In this document: positions 1-7,949 of the stretch, in pieces
Position numbering within the stretch: position 1 is the first letter of the stretch
Layout: the number at the start of each line of letters is the position of its first letter
DNA from: Rikenellaceae bacterium
Lineage (GTDB): Bacteria > Bacteroidota > Bacteroidia > Bacteroidales > Rikenellaceae
Direction: 5' to 3'
Assembly (NCBI GenBank): GCA_902362705.1
Contig: CABIXK010000001.1
Location: 1-64,000 of the forward strand
Length of the DNA: 64,000 bases
The notes under the pieces: generated by a model
What the model was told of the DNA's origin: nothing
Database searches by the model: none
The model's input: the letters and a program-made list of their open reading frames with translations, nothing else
Program-made: the position numbers and the translations under genes

Positions 1-3
1 CCC

Positions 4-151
4 GCCGGCTCTGCGAGCCGGGAAGTCAAAAGTAAAAAGTGAGAAGTAAAAAGTGAGAAGTGCGGGGCAAACCGTCACCAGCGATGGGTGGCGCGTGGAA
101 CGAGCAGCCCTTCGCCGGGGGGTGGCTACGGGCTGCCGGCTCTGCGAGCCG
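4..151. repeat. Paired 17-bp palindromic repeat with short tandem repeat between
   Basis: The 17-mer gccggctctgcgagccg occurs identically at 4-20 and 135-151. Each copy can fold into a hairpin with a six-base stem (cggctc/gagccg). Between the copies the 14-mer agtaaaaagtgaga occurs twice in tandem (31-44 and 45-58). The stretch before the first gene holds nothing else that looks coding. It may be a REP-like intergenic repeat; its function is unknown. Confidence 0.6.
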
Positions 152-233
152 AGGTAAGCTCCCTTTTTTGCGTTTCCGCCTCTTTTGCGTCCCTTTGCCC
201 TACGGAACAGCAGATATTATGAATCGTCAAGCC

Positions 234-824
234 ATGAAAAATATCGTTTTCGATTTGGGTGGGGTAGTCTTCGCCCGCAACAAGAACACCTGCCGGCCGG
301 AGCTCATCGACTTCTTCAGCTTTGTCCGTGCCGAGAAGATGCCCGAGTTCTGGGAGGAGTACGACCGCGGCACGCTCACGCGCGACGAGGTGACCGACGT
401 GCTCTGCCGCCTGAAGGGGTGCGACCGCGACACGTGTGCGGCGCTGATCGACGAGGCGATCGACCGCCAGGAGCCCATCGCCCCCACCGAGCGGCTGATC
501 GGCGACCTGAAGGCGGCCGGATACCGCCTCTACGTCCTTTCGAACATGTCGCGCGAGTTCATCGACTTCCTGCGCCGCGTGCCCGTATACCGCCATTTCG
601 ACGGCGATGTCGTCTCGTGCGAGGAGCGCACCGTCAAGCCTGAGCCGCGCATCTACGAGATCCTGCTCGACCGCTTCGCGCTCGATCCCGCCGAGACGCT
701 CTTCATCGACGACCGGCCCGAGAACATCGCGGCCGCCGAGCGCCACGGGATCCGCGGCTGTCTGTTCGACCGCCGCGATCCCGAGGCCGCCTGCGACGCC
801 CTGCGGCGGATGCTGCTCGCATAG
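234..824 (+). CDS. HAD-superfamily hydrolase (haloacid dehalogenase-like phosphatase)
   Basis: A 196-residue HAD-fold hydrolase, probably a cytoplasmic phosphatase of a small phosphorylated metabolite; the substrate cannot be told from the sequence. All four HAD motifs are visible: motif I as VFDLGGVVF at the N-terminus with one nucleophilic Asp, motif II in LSNMS, the motif III lysine in TVKPEPRIY, and motif IV as FIDDRPEN. A helical cap lies between motifs I and II, as in subfamily I enzymes. The ATG at 234 puts motif I four residues from the start, as usual; an in-frame ATG at 219 is the alternative, and the much longer upstream reading frame is GC-driven. The gene is monocistronic and ends before a hairpin terminator shared with the converging gene. 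Confidence 0.88.
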   Translation: MKNIVFDLGGVVFARNKNTCRPELIDFFSFVRAEKMPEFWEEYDRGTLTRDEVTDVLCRLKGCDRDTCAALIDEAIDRQEPIAPTERLIGDLKAAGYRLYVLSNMSREFIDFLRRVPVYRHFDGDVVSCEERTVKPEPRIYEILLDRFALDPAETLFIDDRPENIAAAERHGIRGCLFDRRDPEAACDALRRMLLA

Positions 825-975
825 CGGCCTGCCCTGCGCCCTGCACTCGATCGTGCACTCCCTTCGGCTGCCTCGCCGGAGCACTCCATGCCGATGCCGG
901 TTCTCTCCGTGAGGCCGGCATCGTGCGTTTCGCGGCGCTTCCAACAGCATTGCAAACAGCACCACGGGCAATAAG

Positions 976-1012
976 AAAGGCCGGAACCCCCGTGCGGGGA
1001 TTCCGGCCTTTG
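976..1012. terminator. Bidirectional hairpin terminator between converging genes
   Basis: A stem of about 15 bp (aaaggccggaacccc with ggggattccggccttt, one bulged A) has an A-run on its left side and a T-run on its right. It can therefore serve both the HAD gene on the left and the leftward lipoprotein gene on the right. Confidence 0.75.
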
Positions 1013-1032
1013 CCGTCGGTGGCTGACGCGGT

Positions 1033-3582
1033 TTAGAGCGTGTCGAACGATACGAACTCGAACTCGGCGTCGCCGATCACCTTGTAGGTCAGCTGGTGCG
1101 TCGGAGCAGCGATCGAAGTGCCGGTGTAGATGCCCAACTGGATGTTGTAGAGCACCTCCACGCCCTCCACGGGCTTGGCTTCGGGATGCAGCTGCGTGAG
1201 CACGTGGCCGAGTACCTCGATCGTGCGCTCCTTGAGCAGGGCGGTTATCTGCTCGTCGTTCATCCCCTCGAACGCTGCGGCGTACTGCTCGCGGGCGCTG
1301 TTGGGACGCCAGTCGAGGTTGCCCTGGTAGGCCGAGGCACCCGAGTAGTAGTCGTTGTTGCCGTACGACGAGACATACTTGGCGCCGTCCTCTACGTTGG
1401 CCTTCACCCAGTCCACGCAGGCCTGGAAGTAGAGGGTCGAGAGCGGCTGGTTCTTGCCCGGCGTCAGTACGATCGTCACGCTGGGATCCCATACCCACTT
1501 GCCGTTGTTCTTGATGAACTGGTCGGTCTGCTCCACGATGCCTGCGTTCTTGACCCATGCCGAGCCGTCGAAGACATACTCGTCGGCGCGACGCTCGGTC
1601 GACTTGCCGTTGTAGTAGGCGTAGGCCACGTAGACGCTGGCCTCGGGCTGCGCGTAGGGCTGCTTGAGGCGGAGGAAGTCGGGCAGGTACTTCTCGGGAG
1701 CGTTCGACGAGCTGAAGTCCGAGCGCAGACCCATGGCCGTGTAGTCGGCCGGGTTCACGATGAGCGTGCCTGCGGCTGCGGCCCACTTCGAACCGTCGTA
1801 GTAGTATACGGCGAGCTTCTCCTCGGTGTCGACGGCGCGCGTCGCGAATGCGGCAGCAGCAGCCGTAGCCTCCTCGACGGAGGTGATTACCGTGTTGACA
1901 TACTTGCCGCCGCTGAGCGAGATGAGGTAGCCGGTGACGGTGATCTTCTTGCCGTCGAGCGCCTTGAGCGCCTCCTCGTCGGCGTAGCGGTAGATGCTGC
2001 CCTGGGCGGTAGCGGCGTCGTCGACCTTCACGTTGTAGTTGAAGAAGTTACCCGACTTCGATACCTTGAGCGTACCCGTGTAGGTCACGTAGCGGATGTA
2101 GGACGACTCGATGTAGTTGTCCAGGTCCTCGCCCGTCAGCGCTACGGCCGTAGGGAACTTGACATTGGCGGTGATCGCGGTGGCCGTCACGGTGGGCGAG
2201 CTCAGCTGCATGGTCTTGTTGTAGGCTTCGGCCTTGGCCTTTACGCTCACTACCGTGCCGGCTACGATGTCGGCGGCCGGCTTGCTCTTGGTGTAGACGT
2301 AGATCGAACCGGTGCCGTCGCAGAGCATGAAGCCCTGGGTCGTTACCACGGTCACCACGCCGCGCGTCGTGACGCTCTCCTGCGCGCCGTTGGCCAACAC
2401 GACACCCACGGGGATATAGCTCTCCGTAGCGCCATCGACCGTGAAGTCGGTGCACATGATGTTGACCGACGTGGTCTTGTAGACGCCGATGGTGTAGCCC
2501 GTGGCGGTCACTGTCTGGCCGGCCAGCTCGGGATCGATCAGCGAAGCGTTGGTGTAGGTCGGGCGGACCAGGATGGTCTGGTTGCCGTTAGCCACCTCGA
2601 TGTCGAAGTCGTTGTAACCCGTCTTGCTGTTGGGCGTCACCTTCAGCTTGCCGGTCACGGAGATGAAGGTCGGCTTGTAGTTCTTGGCGTCGATGTAGGC
2701 CTTGAGCTTGGCACCGTCGAAGGCGGTGGCGGCGGGGTAGGCGAACTTGTCGGCTTTGGCCTGGGCCTTGACCTCGGGCGAGCCGATCTGCCACATGCCG
2801 TTGTAGGTCGAGGCCGAACCGCTGACGTCGACCGTCTCGCCCACGGCGAAGTTGCTCGGCTGCTTGGCGTAGACCAGGATGGCCCCCGTGCCGTCGCCCA
2901 GCATGAAGCCCTGCTCGTAGGTAGCCAGCACCTGACCCTGGAGCGTGTAGGTGCCCTCGGCGGTCACGTCGCTCACCTTGTTGTAGGAGGGAACCTCCTC
3001 GCCGCCCGTCGTGGGCTCGTTGTCGGACCACTGGTAGGAAACCACGGCGTAGTCGCCCTCGGCGGCATCCTTCATGCCGGCCTTGAGCAGACCGGGGATG
3101 TAGCGCTCGGGCGCCTTCGACGGGGTGAAGTAGGCGGCGTTAACGTCGGCCCACACGCTCTGGTAGTCGGCGGCCGTGACGGTGTAGTCGCCCGCTGCCC
3201 GGATGGCCGAGAGGGCCTCCGGCAGATCGGTCACCGTGCGGCTGGTCACCTTCACCGACGAGGTGTTGTCGGCCGTGGGGTAGAGCGCTGCGAGGTAGTT
3301 GGGCAGGTACTTGGCGGCCGTGATCGTCTCGGAGAAGTGGCGGTCGGTGGCCAGGTAGCCCAGCTCCTTGCTCTCGCCGTCGGCCTTGGCCAGCGCCTTG
3401 TTGGCGCTGTTGTTGGCGATGGCCTTGTACTCCTCCTCCGTGAGGGTCATCTCGATGTTCTTGACGTCCTTCACGACGGTGCCGTCCTGCAGGCCGTCGA
3501 AGTTATCGTTGTAGTCGTCGCAACCCCCCCCCACGAACATCATGGCCAAGGCTGCTGCGTATGTCAAAATATGCTTGTTCAT
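1033..3582 (-). CDS. Large surface lipoprotein with two OB-fold-like repeats, partner of a TonB receptor
   Basis: An 849-residue predicted lipoprotein of unknown function. The N-terminus is a lipoprotein signal with a hydrophobic stretch followed by VGGGC and Asp residues, so the mature protein starts at Cys 21 or so. Two similar OB-fold-like segments are visible (about residues 207-275 and 400-470), each with a core of the form GxVxxxxxQGFMLxDGTGxIxVYxK. Segments ending in APERYIP and APEKYLP occur before and after them, suggesting an internal duplication. It lies 23 bp downstream of a TonB-dependent receptor gene on the same strand, so the two probably form one operon and one outer-membrane uptake or binding complex. 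The lipobox codons contain a nine-G run, discussed as possible phase variation. No enzyme motif was seen. Confidence 0.75.
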   Translation of the reverse strand: MNKHILTYAAALAMMFVGGGCDDYNDNFDGLQDGTVVKDVKNIEMTLTEEEYKAIANNSANKALAKADGESKELGYLATDRHFSETITAAKYLPNYLAALYPTADNTSSVKVTSRTVTDLPEALSAIRAAGDYTVTAADYQSVWADVNAAYFTPSKAPERYIPGLLKAGMKDAAEGDYAVVSYQWSDNEPTTGGEEVPSYNKVSDVTAEGTYTLQGQVLATYEQGFMLGDGTGAILVYAKQPSNFAVGETVDVSGSASTYNGMWQIGSPEVKAQAKADKFAYPAATAFDGAKLKAYIDAKNYKPTFISVTGKLKVTPNSKTGYNDFDIEVANGNQTILVRPTYTNASLIDPELAGQTVTATGYTIGVYKTTSVNIMCTDFTVDGATESYIPVGVVLANGAQESVTTRGVVTVVTTQGFMLCDGTGSIYVYTKSKPAADIVAGTVVSVKAKAEAYNKTMQLSSPTVTATAITANVKFPTAVALTGEDLDNYIESSYIRYVTYTGTLKVSKSGNFFNYNVKVDDAATAQGSIYRYADEEALKALDGKKITVTGYLISLSGGKYVNTVITSVEEATAAAAAFATRAVDTEEKLAVYYYDGSKWAAAAGTLIVNPADYTAMGLRSDFSSSNAPEKYLPDFLRLKQPYAQPEASVYVAYAYYNGKSTERRADEYVFDGSAWVKNAGIVEQTDQFIKNNGKWVWDPSVTIVLTPGKNQPLSTLYFQACVDWVKANVEDGAKYVSSYGNNDYYSGASAYQGNLDWRPNSAREQYAAAFEGMNDEQITALLKERTIEVLGHVLTQLHPEAKPVEGVEVLYNIQLGIYTGTSIAAPTHQLTYKVIGDAEFEFVSFDTL
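3524..3532. repeat. Nine-base G/C homopolymer in lipobox codons
   Basis: A run of nine C on the + strand (nine G on the coding strand) encodes the Val-Gly-Gly-Gly just before the lipid-attached Cys of the leftward lipoprotein. A gain or loss of one base here would abolish translation beyond residue 20. The present length keeps the gene in frame. Confidence 0.85.
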
Positions 3583-3605
3583 ATACTATAATGTACGGTT
3601 GGGGA

Positions 3606-6332
3606 TTAGAAGTTGACCTTGAGTCTTACGGTGAAGGTGCGGCCGAAGGCGTAGAACACGCCGTAGGCGGTCTGCCAGTTGGCCGGACCGTTGGCGGGCG
3701 TGTAGGCGTCGGTGATGTAGACCTGGTCGAAGATGTTGTTCAGGTTGCAGTAGATGCGTGCACGCACGTTGCCCATCTTGAAGCCGTAGCTTGCCGACAG
3801 GTCGAACTGGTTGCCCCAGGGAATGGTCCACGGCTCGACGACGTTGTAGTCCTTGTTGGCCGTCAGCGAGCTGGCGTTGACCGTGTAGTCGGAGAAGCTG
3901 CGGGCGAAGACCGTCCAGTCGAGACCCACACGCAGATCGCGGATCGGGCGCAGCGTGACGCCGAGCGATGCGGTGGTCTGTGCCGAGCCGCCGACCTTGA
4001 TGCCCTTCTGGTTGAGGTTGACCCAGGCGTGGTCCTCGGCCATGATGCCCGAGGCGACCTCGCCGTTCTGGAGGTTCTTGAGCGGCTGGCCCGACATGTC
4101 GTAGAAGTAACCCTTGGCGTTCGACGACCACTCCCAGTCGCCCCACGAGAGCATACCGTTGATCTCCAGCCAGCGCGACACGTTGCTCACGAAGTCGAGC
4201 TCGATACCCATGTGGCGGGCGTCGACGCCGGTGAGGTTGAGGTAGTAGCGCTCGCCCTCGCGCTCGCCCTGGCCGAAGGTGGCCGTGCGGCTCATCGTCT
4301 TGTCCATCCACATGGTGTAGTAGCCGTTGAGGTTGGCCGAGAAGTAGCGCGAGCGGAAGCCGTAGCCGAGCTCGGCCGAGAAGACCTTCTCGTTGGTGGC
4401 CGCGGGGTTGATGGCGTGGCTGTTCTGGCTGTTGAGGAAGACGCCGTAGGAGAAGAAGGGTGCGCGGCTGATGTAGCCCACGTTGGCGAAGACGTTCGAC
4501 TTGGGCGAGATGTTGTAGTTCACACCGCCCTTGACGTTACCGCCCAGGTAGTTCTTGTGCTCCGACTCGGCGTGCTGCGCGTCGTAGTAGAAGCGGTCGT
4601 AGCGCCAGTAGCCCGTGTTCGAGAGCGAACCCGAGACGAAAGCCGTGATCTTCTTCTTGCTGTACTCCAGCTGGGCGAAGACGCCCTCTTGGTGTACGTG
4701 GCCGTCGTAGTCGCGGTAGACGACGTCGCCCACGCCCAGCTTCTCGTACTTCCAGTCGGGGTTGGCCGCTGCGGCGTTGTTCTCGGGGTTGACCGTGCCG
4801 CGGTAGCGCGTGTCGACGAAGTACTGGCCGTTGTAGAGGTCGTTGATCTCGGCGGTGTGGTGGCCTACGTAGTAGCGCACGTCGACACCGGCCGTCAGCT
4901 CGAGGTGGTCGGCGATCTGGTTGGTGTAGGTCGAGATCATGCCGTACCACTCGTGCTCGTTCTTGTTCTTGGTCATCACCATCTTCGAACCGTCGGTGCT
5001 CTGCTCGTTGAGCTCCTGGATCTGGTCGTAGGCGAACGTGCCGTCGGCGTTGCGGAACGTGGTGGCCAGCACGCCGTTGTTGGCCGGGTACCACTGGCTG
5101 GCGAGCGACGAGGTCTGGCCTTCGCCGCGGTAGCCGTAGCCGCGGCCGATCGACATGTAGAGAGCCGTCGAGAGGGCCGACTTGTGGTCGATCTGCCACT
5201 GGTGGTTGAGCGAGATCTGGGGCTTGTGGTAGGCGTTGTAGTTCGACGTCTTGCGCTCGCCGTGCTTGCCGAAGCCGTAGGAGGGGTTGTAGCGGTAGGG
5301 GCTCTTGCCGTTCATGTAGTTGGTCACCTGCTGGTAGCCCTCGATCGAGAGGCCCGACAGCTGGTTGGGGCGCTGGTAGTGCTCCTGGGGCGAACCGAAG
5401 GCCGTGAGCGAGAGCTGGTGGCGGTCGTTGATGCGCTTGGAGATGTTGGCGAACCAGTTATAGGCGGTGTAGTCGGTGCCCTGGATGTAGCCGTCGGCCC
5501 AGCGCTTGGCACCCATGACCGAGATGGCCCAGCCGTTCTTCGTCAGACCCGACGATACGCTGAACGAGATGTTGTACAGACCGTCGTTGCCCATGCCGAA
5601 CGAGGCCGTGCCGCCGCGCTTGGCGTCGATGGTGTTGGTCACGATGTTGATCGAACCGCCGACCGAGGGGGTCGACACCTTCGAGGCGCCCAGACCGCGC
5701 TGCACCTGCATCGTGCGCGTCACGTCCGACAGACCGGCCCAGTTCGACCAGTAGACGTTGCCGCCCTCCATGTCGTTGACGGGTACGCCGTTGACCATCA
5801 CTGCGACGTTCTTGCTGTCGAAGCCGCGCAGACGGGTCTGCGCGTCGCCGTAGCCGCCGCCGCTCTTGGTCGAGTAGATACCCGGGGTCGACTTGAGCAC
5901 CTCGGGGAACTCCTGGCTGCCGAGTTTGTAGTCGATGTCGGCGGCCGTGATGCTCGATACGGCCACCGGGGTCTTGCGGGCCACGGCGATCGACGAGGTG
6001 ATGACCACGTCCTGCATCGTCACGGCGTCGGGCTTGAGCTGGATGACGCCCAGAGCCGTGCGGGCGCCCTGGACCGGCAGGCGCTGCGAGGTGTAGCCGA
6101 TGAAGGTGGCCTCCACGAACTCCGTCGGCTTGGTGAGCTTCAGCGTGAAGTTGCCGTTGGCATCCGTGCTGGCGCCCTGCGACGTGCCGGGAACGACGAC
6201 CGTGGCACCGATGAGCGGCGCGTTGTTCTCGTCGACGATCTTACCCGTCACTACCGACTGCGCGATAGCCGATGAGACGCCGAAAAGCAACAGCGCCGTC
6301 ACCAGAAGGAAATGATGTAAAGGTTTTTTCAT
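3606..6332 (-). CDS. TonB-dependent outer-membrane receptor with carboxypeptidase-like N-terminal domain
   Basis: A 908-residue outer-membrane receptor. It has a signal peptide (MKKPLHHFLLVTALLLFG, ending near AIAQ), a carboxypeptidase-regulatory-like domain (about 25-110, with GKIVDENNAPLIGATVVV), a plug domain (about 125-240, with SITAADI, LRGFDSKN and GGSINIVTN) and a long beta-barrel ending in aromatic/polar strands with terminal Phe (VRLKVNF). It imports an unknown ligand using energy from TonB-ExbBD. It differs from SusC proteins in the plug signature and has no SusD next to it; the following gene is instead a large lipoprotein with OB-like repeats. The ATG at 6332 gives a normal signal peptide. 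The substrate cannot be predicted. Confidence 0.88.
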   Translation of the reverse strand: MKKPLHHFLLVTALLLFGVSSAIAQSVVTGKIVDENNAPLIGATVVVPGTSQGASTDANGNFTLKLTKPTEFVEATFIGYTSQRLPVQGARTALGVIQLKPDAVTMQDVVITSSIAVARKTPVAVSSITAADIDYKLGSQEFPEVLKSTPGIYSTKSGGGYGDAQTRLRGFDSKNVAVMVNGVPVNDMEGGNVYWSNWAGLSDVTRTMQVQRGLGASKVSTPSVGGSINIVTNTIDAKRGGTASFGMGNDGLYNISFSVSSGLTKNGWAISVMGAKRWADGYIQGTDYTAYNWFANISKRINDRHQLSLTAFGSPQEHYQRPNQLSGLSIEGYQQVTNYMNGKSPYRYNPSYGFGKHGERKTSNYNAYHKPQISLNHQWQIDHKSALSTALYMSIGRGYGYRGEGQTSSLASQWYPANNGVLATTFRNADGTFAYDQIQELNEQSTDGSKMVMTKNKNEHEWYGMISTYTNQIADHLELTAGVDVRYYVGHHTAEINDLYNGQYFVDTRYRGTVNPENNAAAANPDWKYEKLGVGDVVYRDYDGHVHQEGVFAQLEYSKKKITAFVSGSLSNTGYWRYDRFYYDAQHAESEHKNYLGGNVKGGVNYNISPKSNVFANVGYISRAPFFSYGVFLNSQNSHAINPAATNEKVFSAELGYGFRSRYFSANLNGYYTMWMDKTMSRTATFGQGEREGERYYLNLTGVDARHMGIELDFVSNVSRWLEINGMLSWGDWEWSSNAKGYFYDMSGQPLKNLQNGEVASGIMAEDHAWVNLNQKGIKVGGSAQTTASLGVTLRPIRDLRVGLDWTVFARSFSDYTVNASSLTANKDYNVVEPWTIPWGNQFDLSASYGFKMGNVRARIYCNLNNIFDQVYITDAYTPANGPANWQTAYGVFYAFGRTFTVRLKVNF

Positions 6333-6474
6333 ACTTTGGTGAATTGGTTTGGATTGTGGTTTGTTTTTTTCTGTCCCGGTTTCCTCGGGGTATTCTCTTG
6401 TGCGTTATGCGGTTATGTAAAGCGAAGATGCCGGCTCCGCTTGCGGTGCGGGCCGGATGTGCTGTTCGCGTGCG

Positions 6475-6482
6475 CAAAATTA
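6475..6482 (-). promoter_or_regulatory. Possible -7 promoter box for the TonB receptor operon
   Basis: On the leftward strand this reads TAATTTTG, matching the Bacteroidetes -7 consensus TAnnTTTG. It lies about 140 bp upstream of the receptor start, giving a long leader. No good -33 TTTG was found at the right distance, so this is tentative. The remaining 240-bp gap before the AI-2E family gene shows nothing else. Confidence 0.3.
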
Positions 6483-6572
6483 AGCAAAATAATCGGTAAG
6501 TCAGCGGCTCCGGGCCTTAATTTTTACCGCGCGCCGCGTCGTGCGCGGCACGTATCTTGCCCCAGCCCGGGC

Positions 6573-7637
6573 ATGAACATTCGCGATTTTCGGGAGAAAT
6601 ACTGGCGCTACTCGCTCATCGTGCTCATCCTGGGGCTGGGGGCGCTGCTCGTGGCCGAGCTCTACCTTTTTCTGGGCGGCGTGTTGGGCGCCGTGACCAT
6701 CTATATCCTGCTGCGCGGGCAGATGCGCCGCCTGACGGCCCGCGGGTGGCGCCGCAGTCTGGCGGCCACCGTGCTGCTCTTGGAGGCGGTGGTGCTCTTC
6801 CTGATCCCCGTCACGCTCATGGGGTGGATGTTCGTCGACCGCATCCAGGATTTCGTGGCCGACCCCCAGGCCGTCGTGGGGCCGCTCAAGCGGCTGGCTG
6901 CGCTCGTCGAGCAGCGCACGGGCTACGACGTGCTGCACGGCGACAACTTCTCGTCGCTGGTCTCCGTCATGACGCGCCTGGCCCAGTCGGTGCTGGGCGG
7001 CATCGTCGACTTCGGCATCAACCTCATCGTGCTGCTCTTCGTGCTCTACTTCATGCTCGTGGGTGGCCCCCGCATGGAGGAGTACTGCCGCCGGCTGCTC
7101 CCCTTCAGCGCCCCGGTCTCGGTGCAGGTGCTGCGCGAGGTGCGCACGATCGTGCGCTCGAACGCCATCGGCCTGCCGCTGCTGGCTCTGGCGCAGGGCG
7201 TGGTGGCTTACGTCGGCTACGTGATCTTCCGCGCGCCCGAGCCGCTGCTGTGGGGCGTGGTGAGCTGCGTGGCGACGATCATCCCGGTCGTGGGCACGCT
7301 GCTCGTGTGGCTGCCCCTGGCCGGCTACCTCGCCCTGACGGGCCACTGGGGTGCGGCCGTGGGGCTGGGGCTCTACGGGGTCATCGTCATCGCCCAGACC
7401 GACAACGTGGTGCGCATGCTGCTGCAGAAGCGCATGGCCGACACCCATCCGCTCGTGACGGTCTTCGGCGTGGCGGCCGGACTGCCGCTGTTCGGTTTCA
7501 TGGGGGTGATCTTCGGGCCGCTCATGCTCTCGCTGCTGCTCTTCTGCATCGATCTGTTCAAGCGCTGCTACGTCGACGGGCAGCCCGGCGAGACGCTGCT
7601 CGCGGCCGAGGCGCGCGGCAGCCGCGAGGGAGGCTGA
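6573..7637 (+). CDS. AI-2E family (PerM-type) transporter
   Basis: A 354-residue polytopic inner-membrane protein of the AI-2E/UPF0118 family, whose members export or exchange small molecules and ions. It has two N-terminal hydrophobic helices, a third after RRSLAAT, a soluble middle segment (about 95-150), then further helices. Family features include the segment LRGQMRRLT, the PVVGTLLVWLP region and the C-terminal FGFMGVIFGPL motif. The ATG at 6573 is chosen because the upstream extension is arginine-rich and does not resemble the family. It is followed by a 312-bp GC-rich gap before the carboxyltransferase. The substrate is unknown; a quorum-sensing role is not implied by the family name. 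Confidence 0.85.
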   Translation: MNIRDFREKYWRYSLIVLILGLGALLVAELYLFLGGVLGAVTIYILLRGQMRRLTARGWRRSLAATVLLLEAVVLFLIPVTLMGWMFVDRIQDFVADPQAVVGPLKRLAALVEQRTGYDVLHGDNFSSLVSVMTRLAQSVLGGIVDFGINLIVLLFVLYFMLVGGPRMEEYCRRLLPFSAPVSVQVLREVRTIVRSNAIGLPLLALAQGVVAYVGYVIFRAPEPLLWGVVSCVATIIPVVGTLLVWLPLAGYLALTGHWGAAVGLGLYGVIVIAQTDNVVRMLLQKRMADTHPLVTVFGVAAGLPLFGFMGVIFGPLMLSLLLFCIDLFKRCYVDGQPGETLLAAEARGSREGG

Positions 7638-7949
7638 CGGGCGGGTGCTGCGGCTGCGCGGTAGCTGCTGCGGTGCGGTGGGGATGTGCGGTTGCGGGTG
7701 GTCGTGTCTGCCTGCTGTGCTCTGCTGGCGTCGGTCGTGCTGTCGTGCTCTGCCGGTTGCAGTCGCCGGCTGTGCCGCTGCCGCTCTGCGAGAGGCCGCG
7801 GCGCTCCGCCGCTTCTCGGGCGCCCCTTCCCGGGTCTGTTTTTGCCGATTGTTGCTTTTTTTTGTCCCGAAAGGTGGAATATCGAAATTAGTTTACTATC
7901 TTTGTTATCTGAATAACAATCGGAAAAGCATTTCTTAAAATAAAAGTAC
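7638..7949. other. Noncoding gap with weak hairpin and promoter
   Basis: No gene was recognised here. Around 7788-7820 an imperfect GC-rich inverted repeat (cgagaggccgcgg with ccgccgcttctcg) is followed by T-rich sequence, and may terminate the preceding transporter gene. The right end holds the promoter of the next gene. Confidence 0.4.
7897..7904 (+). promoter_or_regulatory. Promoter -7 box (TATCTTTG) for the carboxyltransferase gene
   Basis: An exact match to the Bacteroidetes -7 consensus TAnnTTTG, 45 bp upstream of the start codon in an AT-rich pocket. No TTTG at the preferred 19-21 bp spacing was seen. Confidence 0.55.

Noticed and set aside
3561..6275. A 904-codon open frame on the + strand (and a similar 831-codon frame at 1096-3591)
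   Set aside because: They are exactly antisense to the TonB receptor and lipoprotein genes, lack family similarity, and are Val/Arg/His-rich. Long antisense frames are expected from third-position GC bias.
6336..6572. Extended N-terminus of the AI-2E family permease
   Set aside because: The upstream codons form a Cys/Arg-rich stretch unlike the family, and the region contains a promoter candidate for the divergent gene.
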